A DNA stretch of 64,000 bases from Pedobacter sp. MC2016-05 (GCF_026239735.1 NZ_JAPIVT010000023.1:1-64000), one strand, 5' to 3'. Numbered from the stretch's first letter, positions 8,142-17,956 are shown. Notes: a model not told the origin generated them from the letters alone. Made by a program: numbers and translations.

Positions 8142-10067
8142 TTACCAGTAAGGGTTTTGAACAAGATTTGGATTGACAATTAAGTCGTTATATTTTATTG
8201 GCCATAAATAATCTTTAAGGCCGAAGGATGGGATCACGAGATTTCGCTGTCTGTAATAACCTTCAGGCGTAGCATCCTGAATGTTCCAGCCTTGCAATGG
8301 TTTACTTAAAACATCCTGTATAATTTTCCAGCGGCGAAGATCCCAGCCTATACGTCCTTCAAAACAAAGCTCAATTCTTCTCTCCTGTTGGATGATAGCT
8401 CTTAAACCATCTTTAGAAGCTGCCTTACCCGGATTTGATGAATATAACGACCACGATTCCTGAACACCTTTTAAACCAGCACGGGCACGAACTTTATCAA
8501 TGTAACTATAGGCTTCTGCCGATGGTCCGTTTACTTCATTAAGCGTTTCTGCGTAAAGTAGATACAGGCCAGCTAAGCGCATCAGCGGCAGTTTAAAACG
8601 TGCCTGAGTAACTTCAGTTCCGAAAACGGATTGATAGTTTACCAGTTTGCTTGGCCAGTAACCCGATACATTTACTCGAATGTTATCCTTAGGACCAGCG
8701 ATAGAAGTTGCGCCACGGGCTTGAACAAATAACATATTTTCAGGATCGGTTTGACCGTTTCCAAAGAAACAGCTTCCATCAAAAGATAAATCTGCATAAA
8801 ATCTCGGCTCTCTATCCATGTGCATTTTAATGGTTTGATAACCGCTTTTCATATAATACTTATGATCTGCTGCAACTGTTGCAACGGCATACCTGCCGCG
8901 ATAATCATAATTTGGATCTTCGTTAATTGGAACGCCATTTTTTGAATAGAAAAGTTCGGCCATCCCGATAGGTACGGCAAAGTTTCCAGGCGCTCCGCCC
9001 ATATTCTGTACCATCGCAGCGGTTAATCTTGGCATTGCCATAGATTGCAAATTGAAAGTTGAATTTAACGCCCAGATCACCTCCGAATTTTTTTCCAAGT
9101 TTTCGGTTATACTCTGCCTGATATCCATAACCGTTTTTAGCGGCGCAGGGATAGTTGGAAGATTACCCGGAGATACGAAGTGGTAAAGCGACATATTGCT
9201 TTGTTCACATGCTTTTACAGCTTCCTGGCAAGCTAACATCGCTTTCGACCATTTTTCTGCCTGAAAAGCTGCAGGGAAAAGATTTACGCCGTCTTTATCC
9301 TTGAAACTGGCATAATCACGGTTGCCATTAAAAAGCGGACTGGCCTGTGTGGTCAGTATCTCGGCTTTTAAAGTAAGAGATATCAGTTGTGTAATTCTGC
9401 CTAAACTTTGTGCCGGATCCTGTATTGTTCTTGGCAAATCTGGCGTGGCCTCATCCAATAGCGAGGTGATGTATTGAAAACAAGCATCAACTGGTTCACG
9501 CTTTACCCTCACCTCTTCCGTTCCTGCATCAATAGCCAAATTATCTTTTATCAAAGGAATAGGACCATACATTCTCAACAGATAGAAATGATAATAGGCT
9601 TTTAAAAATTTCACTTCAGCAATCCATCTGTTTCGCTCAAACTGCGGCAAATCTTTTGGTTTGCTAATATTTTCTAAAAATATATTGCACCTTCTGATGG
9701 CTTTAAAAATGGGTTGGCCAAGTTGCTCCCCATCCCAGTAATTCAGCGATGGATTGTCGGTATTTTGTACCCCTCTAATTAAATGGAAACCTTGTTCTGC
9801 TTCCCTGTTCCCTAAAGTAGCTTCGGTAAGCGTATTAGGAAAATAAATTTCGCCAGAAGTGGTAAAGGCCGCATCATTGTTAGATGGCACCATATTTTGC
9901 AAGGTAGAATAGCAGGTGAAGAGATAATTCTCTGCCTCATTTCTATTTCTGAAAGCGTAATCGATGGTGGCCACATTATCCGGCGTAACATCGAGGTATT
10001 TTTTGCAGGATTGCACCATACCCGAAACAATTGCGATAAGTATGATTATTTTATAATTGAGTTTCAT
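8142..10067 (-). CDS. RagB/SusD family nutrient-uptake lipoprotein (PUL 1)
   Basis: Outer-membrane lipoprotein of 641 residues that caps the SusC channel and binds the glycan. The lipobox VQSC gives Cys at about residue 21. The family N-terminus (KYLDVTPDN, then Tyr- and Leu-rich TPR-like helices around FLKAYYHFYLLRMYGPIPL) and the C-terminal RRIELCFEGRIGWDLRRWK motif are diagnostic. At 641 residues it is longer than many SusD proteins (about 500-600). It follows SusC by nine bases and is in the same operon as the two surface lipoproteins downstream. Confidence 0.95.
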   Translation of the reverse strand: MKLNYKIIILIAIVSGMVQSCKKYLDVTPDNVATIDYAFRNRNEAENYLFTCYSTLQNMVPSNNDAAFTTSGEIYFPNTLTEATLGNREAEQGFHLIRGVQNTDNPSLNYWDGEQLGQPIFKAIRRCNIFLENISKPKDLPQFERNRWIAEVKFLKAYYHFYLLRMYGPIPLIKDNLAIDAGTEEVRVKREPVDACFQYITSLLDEATPDLPRTIQDPAQSLGRITQLISLTLKAEILTTQASPLFNGNRDYASFKDKDGVNLFPAAFQAEKWSKAMLACQEAVKACEQSNMSLYHFVSPGNLPTIPAPLKTVMDIRQSITENLEKNSEVIWALNSTFNLQSMAMPRLTAAMVQNMGGAPGNFAVPIGMAELFYSKNGVPINEDPNYDYRGRYAVATVAADHKYYMKSGYQTIKMHMDREPRFYADLSFDGSCFFGNGQTDPENMLFVQARGATSIAGPKDNIRVNVSGYWPSKLVNYQSVFGTEVTQARFKLPLMRLAGLYLLYAETLNEVNGPSAEAYSYIDKVRARAGLKGVQESWSLYSSNPGKAASKDGLRAIIQQERRIELCFEGRIGWDLRRWKIIQDVLSKPLQGWNIQDATPEGYYRQRNLVIPSFGLKDYLWPIKYNDLIVNPNLVQNPYW

Positions 10068-10076
10068 GTGATCTGC

Positions 10077-13000
10077 TTAAAGATTTACGTTGATTCCAAT
10101 GTTATATACTTTCTGGATAGGATAGCTAAAGCCGTTCGAAGCCAACTCCGGATCCCAATCTTTAAACCTGCTCCATGTAAATGGATTCAAGGCATTAAGG
10201 TAAATTCTGCAGTTAGAAAGGAAAGCCTTTTTCGCCAGTTTATCAGGGAAGGTATAACCAATTTCCACCGATTTTAAACGGATAAAAGCACCGTCTCTCA
10301 TCCACCACGAGCTCGTTTGCAAATTGTTGCTAATCTCTGGTGCAGTTGTACCCAAACGTGGATATTTTGCGTACAAATCCTGGTTTTCTTCTGTCCAATG
10401 GCTATCGGCAAAAACCTGTAGCACCTGGCGGTTCTGTAAAAACGGACTCACATCAGATGGATTAATGAAAAAGCTGGTTCTGCCTACACCCTGAAAAAAC
10501 ATCGATAAATCGATCTTTTTGAAACCCATGGATAAACCTGCACCATACACAATTTCTGGTGTAGACGGCAAACCAAGAAAAACCTGATCGGCCTCGGTAA
10601 TTTTGCCATCATTGTTTAGGTCGGTGTATTTAATATCTCCTCCTTTTGGTGCAGAAGCACCTGAACCGAAAAGCTGTGCCGGCGATGCCGCTGCCTCCTG
10701 ATCATCCACAAATAAACGTTCGGCTATATAGCCCCAGCGTACACCGATTTTTTGACCCGAAAGTATTCTCCAAGGTTCACGGTAAGCCGGTTGTTCGTAT
10801 TGGCCATATTTGTTTTGCGAGAATGTAAAGTTCATTCTGCCTGACATCCAAAAGCCACCGCGGAAGGTTTTGCTGTAATCGGCAGAGAAATCTATCCCTC
10901 TCGAATCGGCTGTACCCAAATTTGCACTCACTGCTGATTCTAAACCCATACTGGTCGGAATCGAAGCTCTTTCCATTAAAATATTATAACGATGTTGTTT
11001 GTAAACCTCCGCGATAATGTTCAGGCTGTTAAAAAAGCTCATCTCTAAACCAATGTTCGTTTGGCGAGAAGTTTCCCAGGTTACCGCATCGTTTGCATAA
11101 TTTGTAATGCTTACACCCGGACGGGTAACGCCATTATTTTGACCAAAGAAAGCTGGATTGCCGCCATTTAAATTCACATTCGAGAGATAGAAAAAGCGTT
11201 GCGCACCAATGGCATCATTACCCACCAAGCCATAACTGGCCCTAACCTTTAACTTATTCATCACCTTTTTAACACCTGCATTCCAGAATGCTTCGTTTGA
11301 TACTACCCATGAGCCGCCAATGGTCGGAAAGAAACCAAACCTGTTCTTCTCGGCAAAACGCTCTGAACCATTGTATCCAAAATTGAATTCGGCAAAATAA
11401 CGGCTGTCATAAGAATAGCCTAAACGACCAGATAGGCCCACGTTTCGGTAAGGAAGTGAATATTGTAAACTGGGTAAATTAGTTTGCGGATCGGTTGCAT
11501 TCGCATATAACCGTTGTTGCCTGGTGGCAATAATGGTGCTGCTGATATTGTGTTTGTTACCAAATTGTCGCGAATAATCAATCACCCCCTGCATGTAAAC
11601 AAAGGTGTTCACATCCTTAAAGCCTGGCTCGAAACTTAAATATTCTGAGGCCTGGCCTGGTTGATTATTGATCCAGTTTAATGAATATTGATTGCTGATT
11701 CTATCGTAAGAGGCAACATTGTAAAAGAACGGAGAATATTGTCTTGTTAAATCAAAATAGGAATACCTGTTGGTATTAAACATACCCTTAAACGAAAGGC
11801 CTTTTGTTAAAAATCCTAAGTCTTGATTAAGCTCAAGCTGTGCAGACATTCTCGATCTTGAAAACGACTTATAGCCTTTCATCATGTCTGCATAAGGATT
11901 TGAATAACCCACGGTATTACCAGTGCCTTCTGTTGAGCTGTTTCCAAACAAGATGTGCGTATCGATATCGGTTGAAGGATCAGCAGGGTAAAATGCAGGA
12001 AAAAGCACCGGACTGGTATGCAACGCTTTTTTGTACAGATCGGCAGAGAATGAGCCATCATCTGTAATTGGTCCGTTATATTCATCAAAAGTACCCGAAA
12101 GCCTAAGCACAATTTCGGTAGTTTTTGTTACGTTGATGTTCACATTAGAGCGCAGCTGATAATTTTCCAGCTTCACATTGTTATTGAAATTGTTAACTGG
12201 ACTCACCTTTAAAATTCCATTATCACGGCTATAAGATGTTCCGATATAATATCTGGCTACCTTTCCACCACCGCTCACACTTCCGTTTAAACGCTGGTTA
12301 TTTGTACTTTCTTTAAATAATTCATCAATCCAGTTTACGGCCGGATAAACATATTTATTGCTTCCCGGAGCATTGTTAATGGTTTGCTCACGGTTAAAGA
12401 TATCATTTTGGGTAAAACGAGGAACGCCCAGCGGATTACGGGTGGTAATCGCTTCATTATACATCTGCATAAATGTAATCGGATCAGCAATATCCAGATT
12501 TTGGGTGGATTGGGAAATAGAATTCTCAAACCTCACATTTACCTTTGCATTACCTTCAACACCTTCTTTGGTGGTGACCAATATTACTCCGTTTGCACCC
12601 CTGGCGCCATAAAGTGCAGTTGCACTGGCATCTTTTAAAATGGAGAAACTAGCAATATCATCAACCTGTAAACGGGCAAGATCGTTGGCAGTGAGCTCTA
12701 CGTTATCTACCAAAATCAAGGGGTCTTGTTTATATCCAAAAGTAGTTACCCCTCTGATGAAAAACGTCGAATTATCAAGGCCGGGCTGTCCGCTGCGCTG
12801 ATAAGCCACTACACCCGCAATTTGTCCGGCCATAGCATTGGTTAAATTACTTGATGGAATTTTGAGTTTAGATGGCGTGATACTGGTTACCGATCCGACC
12901 ATTGCTTCCCTGCGTTCTTTCTTGCCGAAAGCAGTGACCACAACATCGCTCAGGTTATTATCATCACTGCTTAAAATCAGGTCTACCCTTGTTTTATCCA

Positions 13001-13319
13001 GGCTGGCGATAAATGTTTTGGTTTTAAAACCTACTGAAGACACCACGACTGTTGCATTGGCAATTGCATTCAAGGTAAATTTTCCATCGCCATCGGTAAC
13101 GCTACCCATATTGCTTTGTCCTTTTACCTGCAAGCTTACGCCTGGTATACCCAATCCAAGAGAATCTTTAACGGTTCCCGTGATTTTAAATGTGGTGCCC
13201 TGTTGCGCCATCGCAGGGTTTATAAGTTGTAGAATTCCGATTCCGAGAATGGCAAATAGTATCCACAGATTTCCTGAATAAGGCCTGCGCCTTACCCGAA
13301 TAGTAAAATTTTGGTTCAT
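10077..13319 (-). CDS. SusC/RagA family TonB-dependent outer-membrane transporter (PUL 1)
   Basis: A 1080-residue TonB-dependent importer. After a signal peptide ending in NPAMAQQ comes a carboxypeptidase-regulatory-like domain (about 45-125, GTVKDSLGLGIPGVSL). The TonB-box region (LSDVVVTAFGKKER), a plug domain (about 140-260, with LVDNVELTANDLARL and SILKDASATALYGARGANG) and a 22-strand barrel ending in YNIGINVNL complete it. The expected substrate is an oligosaccharide released at the cell surface and captured by the adjacent SusD. The 84 bases upstream (13320-13403) separate it from the protease gene and may hold an internal promoter, though no clear element was found. Confidence 0.96.
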   Translation of the reverse strand: MNQNFTIRVRRRPYSGNLWILFAILGIGILQLINPAMAQQGTTFKITGTVKDSLGLGIPGVSLQVKGQSNMGSVTDGDGKFTLNAIANATVVVSSVGFKTKTFIASLDKTRVDLILSSDDNNLSDVVVTAFGKKERREAMVGSVTSITPSKLKIPSSNLTNAMAGQIAGVVAYQRSGQPGLDNSTFFIRGVTTFGYKQDPLILVDNVELTANDLARLQVDDIASFSILKDASATALYGARGANGVILVTTKEGVEGNAKVNVRFENSISQSTQNLDIADPITFMQMYNEAITTRNPLGVPRFTQNDIFNREQTINNAPGSNKYVYPAVNWIDELFKESTNNQRLNGSVSGGGKVARYYIGTSYSRDNGILKVSPVNNFNNNVKLENYQLRSNVNINVTKTTEIVLRLSGTFDEYNGPITDDGSFSADLYKKALHTSPVLFPAFYPADPSTDIDTHILFGNSSTEGTGNTVGYSNPYADMMKGYKSFSRSRMSAQLELNQDLGFLTKGLSFKGMFNTNRYSYFDLTRQYSPFFYNVASYDRISNQYSLNWINNQPGQASEYLSFEPGFKDVNTFVYMQGVIDYSRQFGNKHNISSTIIATRQQRLYANATDPQTNLPSLQYSLPYRNVGLSGRLGYSYDSRYFAEFNFGYNGSERFAEKNRFGFFPTIGGSWVVSNEAFWNAGVKKVMNKLKVRASYGLVGNDAIGAQRFFYLSNVNLNGGNPAFFGQNNGVTRPGVSITNYANDAVTWETSRQTNIGLEMSFFNSLNIIAEVYKQHRYNILMERASIPTSMGLESAVSANLGTADSRGIDFSADYSKTFRGGFWMSGRMNFTFSQNKYGQYEQPAYREPWRILSGQKIGVRWGYIAERLFVDDQEAAASPAQLFGSGASAPKGGDIKYTDLNNDGKITEADQVFLGLPSTPEIVYGAGLSMGFKKIDLSMFFQGVGRTSFFINPSDVSPFLQNRQVLQVFADSHWTEENQDLYAKYPRLGTTAPEISNNLQTSSWWMRDGAFIRLKSVEIGYTFPDKLAKKAFLSNCRIYLNALNPFTWSRFKDWDPELASNGFSYPIQKVYNIGINVNL

Positions 13320-13403
13320 AAGTTTGGTTGGTTATAGTTTATTTTTACTGAATCATCAGCACAGTTAATTGGTTACTTGTAATGGTTACATCATAGGCTG
13401 CAA

Positions 13404-15116
13404 TTAGGAGTGGGTTTTAAATTTATATTGATAAATGAAAGCTGCAATTTTATAAGAAGGCATGATCAATGTGGAAGTCCGGCTAAATCTGGCGATATTA
13501 ATTCCCACAAAATTCCCTTCTAAATCGTAAACAGAAGTTCCTATTTGTTGGGGCAACAACGCTAAGTCATGGGTATAAACGGCATCAAAACCATCTCTCC
13601 TTTTTGATTTCCCGCCGGCAAACCGATCTACCGGATGCTTTGAAACACTTTGTGCCTGCCATGCAAAAGTTACGGCTCCTTTGTAGAGCTTTTCTTTTCT
13701 TTTCCAGCTTATTAGCACTTCATCGGCAGGCCAGTACTGAGAAACCGCAGCTACAAATTCCTTGCTGCTTTTTAGTTCATGCCCACCGAAGCTCACCAGC
13801 TCATCACCTACCTCTAGTCCAAGCGCTTCTGCAGGGCTTTTTTGTTTAATCAATGAAAAAACTGCCGGACTAGATTCATACACCACCATTGCACCCAAAA
13901 GTGGCTGACTCATTATTTTGGGCAAAGTGATCTCCTCGCTTCCGATGATGCTCGCCACCACTTTACCATCTGCCTGCTTTGTAAAAACAAATTTGCCCTT
14001 CAACTTCGGGGTATCAACGTGGTAGTTACTGTCCAACTTTACTCCATGCTTAAAGTGTTTGGTAGTCGCTAGCATGACCAGATCATTGGTTTGATCACGG
14101 GCTAAAATGTTTAGGTTGTAAAGTTTGCCCTCGTAAACAAGATGGGCAGAATCGCCAATCATACTGCTCTTGCTCACCAAAACCTGCACCGGTTTACCAA
14201 GATTTTTTCTTAGATTAAATACACTTGCTGATACCTCCACCTTCTCCCCGTCTATAAAACTATTAACCACCAGGAATGCTCGTTTAGCATTTTGCTCAGT
14301 ACTTAACTCGTTAAAAGCGTACTTTTCATTTGGGCTGAGGTGAGGAGATTTTTCGGTGCTGCTATCAATATCAACAATAGCTGGCAATGCAGTGTAATTT
14401 TTTTCTAACTGCAAGGCCGACCAATATTTCCGGTAAATATCTACCGGTATCTCAAAATTCATATCTTCCGAAACGTCAATGGCACTATGAATCGCAACTA
14501 CTTTTCCATCAAGGTCAAATAATGGTCCGCCAGAGTCGCCAGGTTCCATTTTGCAAGACGACTGTACAAATCCATACTGGTTTTTTACATCTAAAATCTT
14601 CCCGAAACGAATAGTAGGCAATTCCTGATTAAGACTCTCGGGATAAGAAATGCTGAGGCAAGCTTCACCATTCTTCAACGATGACGAAAATCCCATTGCA
14701 GCGTATGGCCATTTTCCATTACCTTTAATCTTCATCATACCAACATCTGGTATGCCTGGAGTTTCTTTCACATCTATTCTGCCGAGTGCCACAGCGATAA
14801 CATTTTTTCCATCAGGAAAGAAAACTTTGTAGCTTTTACCTGGCTGAATAACATGTGCGGCGGTTAGAATATAGCCTTCGCTAGTTACCACAACCCCGCT
14901 AAACTGTGCGGAAGTACGTTCATTTCTTACCGTATCGAAACCCCAAATCCGCACACTTGCCTGATAAGCTTTGTCCACTGCTGATGCAACATGCTGCTCC
15001 AATACTTTTGCGCCATTCTTTTGTGCATAGCTTGTTAGGGTACTCAGGATGCAGCATAAAGCGACACGACCAAAGATCGAAAACCAATGAAGAAGCATAA
15101 CACTCTTGAATCGCAT
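13404..15116 (-). CDS. Periplasmic trypsin-like serine protease with PDZ domain
   Basis: Secreted S1-type protease of 570 residues. The catalytic triad is visible: His88 (TAAHV), Asp124 (IPDVGMMKI) and Ser195 (EPGDSGGPL). A second, divergent sandwich (about 270-400) has no such triad. A PDZ-like domain follows at about 425-490 (SPAEALGLEVGDELVSFGG). This differs from ordinary HtrA/DegP (protease-PDZ-PDZ), where the PDZ directly follows the protease. The signal peptide ends near residue 31 (SYAQ). It sits between the TlpA-like gene (21 bases upstream) and SusC, so it is part of the PUL 1 operon and could act on a glycoprotein substrate or in envelope quality control. Confidence 0.85.
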   Translation of the reverse strand: MRFKSVMLLHWFSIFGRVALCCILSTLTSYAQKNGAKVLEQHVASAVDKAYQASVRIWGFDTVRNERTSAQFSGVVVTSEGYILTAAHVIQPGKSYKVFFPDGKNVIAVALGRIDVKETPGIPDVGMMKIKGNGKWPYAAMGFSSSLKNGEACLSISYPESLNQELPTIRFGKILDVKNQYGFVQSSCKMEPGDSGGPLFDLDGKVVAIHSAIDVSEDMNFEIPVDIYRKYWSALQLEKNYTALPAIVDIDSSTEKSPHLSPNEKYAFNELSTEQNAKRAFLVVNSFIDGEKVEVSASVFNLRKNLGKPVQVLVSKSSMIGDSAHLVYEGKLYNLNILARDQTNDLVMLATTKHFKHGVKLDSNYHVDTPKLKGKFVFTKQADGKVVASIIGSEEITLPKIMSQPLLGAMVVYESSPAVFSLIKQKSPAEALGLEVGDELVSFGGHELKSSKEFVAAVSQYWPADEVLISWKRKEKLYKGAVTFAWQAQSVSKHPVDRFAGGKSKRRDGFDAVYTHDLALLPQQIGTSVYDLEGNFVGINIARFSRTSTLIMPSYKIAAFIYQYKFKTHS

Positions 15117-15136
15117 AATGAATTGACTATCAGTTA

Positions 15137-16270
15137 TTAATTAAATAGTGAAGCTAATTTTTTATTCAAATCTTCGCCCCTCAAATTGCTGGCGATCACT
15201 TTTCCATCCTTATCTAAAAGGAAATTGGCTGGTACTGCCCGTATTCCGTATAATCGGCCAACTTCATTGTTCCAGCCTTTTAAATCGGAAACATGAAGCC
15301 ATGGTAACCCATCCTGTTCAATGGCTTTTAACCAGTTTTCTTTTGATTGATCTAACGATACCGCAAGAATTTCGAAACCTTTTTCTTTATATCTACTGTA
15401 GTCTTTCACCAGGTTGGGATTTTCTGCTCTGCATGGACCACACCAGCTTGCCCAAAACTCTAAAAGGACAACTTTTCCTCTTAACTGCTCAAGCGATACG
15501 GGTTTGCCAATCACATTATTTTGAGAAAATAAGGGTGCAGAAGAACCAATTGCGGTGGCACTATTTGCTGCAATTCGCTGGGCCAATTCTTTTCCCATAT
15601 CCGTATCTCGCAGGTTTTGCGCAAGTGCCTGATAAACCGGCGAAACTTTGGCAACATCTACACTCGTTCCAGCAGATTCGGACAAAGCGACTAAACCGAA
15701 ATATGAATTTGGATGTGTTTTGGCAAATAAAAATTGTTTTGCTTCTCTCGCTTTAATATTGTTCCTGAAACGGGCATCTACCGCTTTAATGTAAGCAGCG
15801 TCTCGCTGTTGTTCTGGCGTACCACTGTTAAAGTCTGCATTTACAGCTTTTGTTAGCGCCATGATGGTCCCGCCGATTTGTTTGTTGTACGCTACAAATT
15901 CATCGTAAACTTTCGAACCACTCACAACAGCATTTTGTAAAGAGTCTTTCGAAGTAAAAACAATTTTTTCCTTACTGAAATAGATATAAACCACGTCGCC
16001 GGTATAGATTGCTTTTTGCTTTCCTCCACCATGATGATCCAACGCCAGTCTGGCATTTGCCACTCCTGAAAGCGGCCCTGTAAACTGGAAGGATCCATCC
16101 ACCACTTCGGTCGAATCTTCGCGGCTCACGCCATTATCCATATAATCCAAATAGGCTTTTGCAGGCTTACTAAGGTTTCCAATTTTGCCGGATAGCGTGA
16201 AGTCGTTTGCTTGCCCAAGTGCAAAAAAGGGCAAGAATCCTGACAGTAATAAAAGCGTTTTAAATTTCAT
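15137..16270 (-). CDS. TlpA-like thiol-disulfide oxidoreductase with DUF4369-like N-terminus
   Basis: Exported 377-residue protein. The C-terminal 140 residues form a thioredoxin fold of the TlpA/AhpC-TSA type, with active site WCGPC (Cys277, Cys280). The N-terminal part (about 22-115, FTLSGKIGNL) matches the DUF4369 beta-rich domain common in Bacteroidota TlpA proteins, followed by a helical linker. It probably acts in the periplasm as a disulfide reductase, often tied to cytochrome or lipoprotein maturation. In this operon, between GH29 and the protease, a role in folding or opening disulfide-bonded proteins is possible. Confidence 0.88.
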   Translation of the reverse strand: MKFKTLLLLSGFLPFFALGQANDFTLSGKIGNLSKPAKAYLDYMDNGVSREDSTEVVDGSFQFTGPLSGVANARLALDHHGGGKQKAIYTGDVVYIYFSKEKIVFTSKDSLQNAVVSGSKVYDEFVAYNKQIGGTIMALTKAVNADFNSGTPEQQRDAAYIKAVDARFRNNIKAREAKQFLFAKTHPNSYFGLVALSESAGTSVDVAKVSPVYQALAQNLRDTDMGKELAQRIAANSATAIGSSAPLFSQNNVIGKPVSLEQLRGKVVLLEFWASWCGPCRAENPNLVKDYSRYKEKGFEILAVSLDQSKENWLKAIEQDGLPWLHVSDLKGWNNEVGRLYGIRAVPANFLLDKDGKVIASNLRGEDLNKKLASLFN

Positions 16271-16323
16271 GAGTACAGCGTATTAAGCGTAATTTAATAT
16301 TGAGGTAAATGGAGGGTCGGCAC

Positions 16324-17733
16324 TTAATTGCGTTCATCAAATACGGCGAACTCTGCTATTGCCGGCGCATGTTTGAAACCAGAAAGGTTCACCCTGATTT
16401 TCTCACACCAGATTCTCTCAAATCTGAAAATGCTCACCTTTTTCTCTCCGGCTGCTTGTGCTTTTAGTGGTAGCCATTTTCCATCTGCAAAGTATTCCAG
16501 ATCATATCTGGCACCTGAAGAATTACCAGCGGTAATCACGATCATGTTGCAAGGCATTGATTTCTCAAATTTTACCTCGTACCATGGTGCTTTAACAGTA
16601 GGATTAGAAGACCAGCTCGACCTGAAATTGTCGTCGTTTGCAAAATCCATGATATTCATGTCATCGCTCCAGGTACTGTTACTGATTACGCCTTTTGCAA
16701 TGTTGCTTGAAATAATTGGAGCCGGATGTTGTGGCAATTTTGGTGGATTAGCCGAAGGCTTATAAAGTTTCCCCATTTCTTTTAATGCGGTAAGGGCATT
16801 ATCATCAATCAGACCATTTTTATTAGGAGCAACATTTAAAATGAAATTGCAATAGGCACCATTGTATGGGATAATGAATTTGTTCACCAACTCATTTACA
16901 TCTTTAACAGGCGTAGTTGGAAATGATGTTTTCCAAAACCAATTTTGTTGCAAGGGAAGGCAGGCTAAAGCAGGTAATTTGTTGCTTTCTTTAGAGATAA
17001 ACTGTCCGGCTCCCTGCTCATAAGATTTGATATCCGTATAAAATAGTGCTTCCGTTGGGTATTTAGCTGCATTTAAATCCATTACCAAACAGTTTGGCTG
17101 TAGAGATTTAATCAGATAGTAGATATCTTCAAAAGGAACATCATCATAAGAAATTCTCGACCATGGAGCATCCCAACCATCAATAACCAGTGCGGTAATT
17201 TCTCCATAGTTGGTTAACAACTCCGTAATCTGCTCTTTAATTAATTTGATATGGGCTGGCGTAATTTGGTTTGGGCGAATACCATTATGAGTATCCAGAA
17301 TAGAATAGTACAACATCACTTTTAAGCCATTCTTCCGAAATGCATCAGCATATTCCTTAACCACATCGCGTTTAAGTGGCGTATTCATTACATTGTAACT
17401 GGTTGTTTTGGTATTCCAGATCGGGAAACCGCTATGATGTTTGGTAGTTAAGCAACCGTAAGTCATATTTGCCGACTTTGCCGCTTTCGCCCATTGATCG
17501 GCATCAAGCTTTGGCGATTGAAACAAATTAAGCGCTGCATCTGGATCAGACCAATCCTGATCCATAAAAGTTGGCATACCGTAGTGGATGAACATGCCTA
17601 AACCCAGATCAACAAAATCTTGTTGTAAATCGGTTAAGTTTTTCTTTTTTGCATTTTGTTGGGCAGAAACCTGCTCAACAGAAGTCAGTGCTGAAACGAA
17701 AAGGAGAAGCGCTATGATTTTTTTAATAGTCAT
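16324..17733 (-). CDS. GH29 alpha-L-fucosidase-like enzyme with C-terminal discoidin-like domain
   Basis: Exported glycoside hydrolase of 469 residues. The signal peptide ends near residue 25 (VSAQQ). The GH29 barrel covers about 30-330, with FIHYGM, TTKHHSGFPIW and YYSILD. The candidate nucleophile is Asp185 in VIDGW. In typical family members the motif is closer to LWFDG, so the active site is somewhat divergent and another sugar (for example galactose) cannot be excluded. A tail of about 130 residues with WYEVKFEKSMP resembles an F5/8 type C (CBM32-like) module. It is the first gene of the minus-strand PUL 1 series and faces the histidine kinase gene across 223 bases. Confidence 0.85.
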   Translation of the reverse strand: MTIKKIIALLLFVSALTSVEQVSAQQNAKKKNLTDLQQDFVDLGLGMFIHYGMPTFMDQDWSDPDAALNLFQSPKLDADQWAKAAKSANMTYGCLTTKHHSGFPIWNTKTTSYNVMNTPLKRDVVKEYADAFRKNGLKVMLYYSILDTHNGIRPNQITPAHIKLIKEQITELLTNYGEITALVIDGWDAPWSRISYDDVPFEDIYYLIKSLQPNCLVMDLNAAKYPTEALFYTDIKSYEQGAGQFISKESNKLPALACLPLQQNWFWKTSFPTTPVKDVNELVNKFIIPYNGAYCNFILNVAPNKNGLIDDNALTALKEMGKLYKPSANPPKLPQHPAPIISSNIAKGVISNSTWSDDMNIMDFANDDNFRSSWSSNPTVKAPWYEVKFEKSMPCNMIVITAGNSSGARYDLEYFADGKWLPLKAQAAGEKKVSIFRFERIWCEKIRVNLSGFKHAPAIAEFAVFDERN

Positions 17734-17876
17734 CTTTACTGGAAATTTAGGTTTGTAGGGTTTTTAAAGGTTCATTTAAGAAACAACTGATCGGTTACAA
17801 TTCACTGTAAATCAACGCACAGGAGCAATCGATGTTTCTATAATCCAAAGCTAGTGTGGCTAAGGCAATAATTTAT

Positions 17877-17921
17877 CTAACGGAAACCTAACAAAAGCCT
17901 AACAAAAACTTAACAGCATAA
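17877..17921. promoter_or_regulatory. Four direct repeats at 11-bp spacing, likely response-regulator binding site
   Basis: The element TAAC occurs at 17878, 17889, 17900 and 17911, exactly 11 bases apart, within the repeats CTAACGGAAAC, CTAACAAAAGC, CTAACAAAAAC and TTAACAGCATA. Direct repeats with an 11-base period on one face of the helix are the classic binding site of OmpR/PhoB-type regulators. The array ends 36 bases before the kinase gene, whose partner regulator is of that class. Autoregulation and control of the divergent PUL 1 genes are inferred. Confidence 0.65.
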
Positions 17922-17956
17922 TATTTCGGAATAATAGACCTATTTTTAGGCATAAA

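Noticed and set aside
12838..13281. Plus-strand frame of 147 codons opposite the SusC start
   Set aside because: It is antisense to conserved SusC plug and regulatory domains and has no independent support.
15148..15756. Plus-strand frame of 202 codons inside the TlpA-like gene
   Set aside because: It is fully antisense to a well-supported gene with an intact WCGPC motif, and the translation shows no domain.
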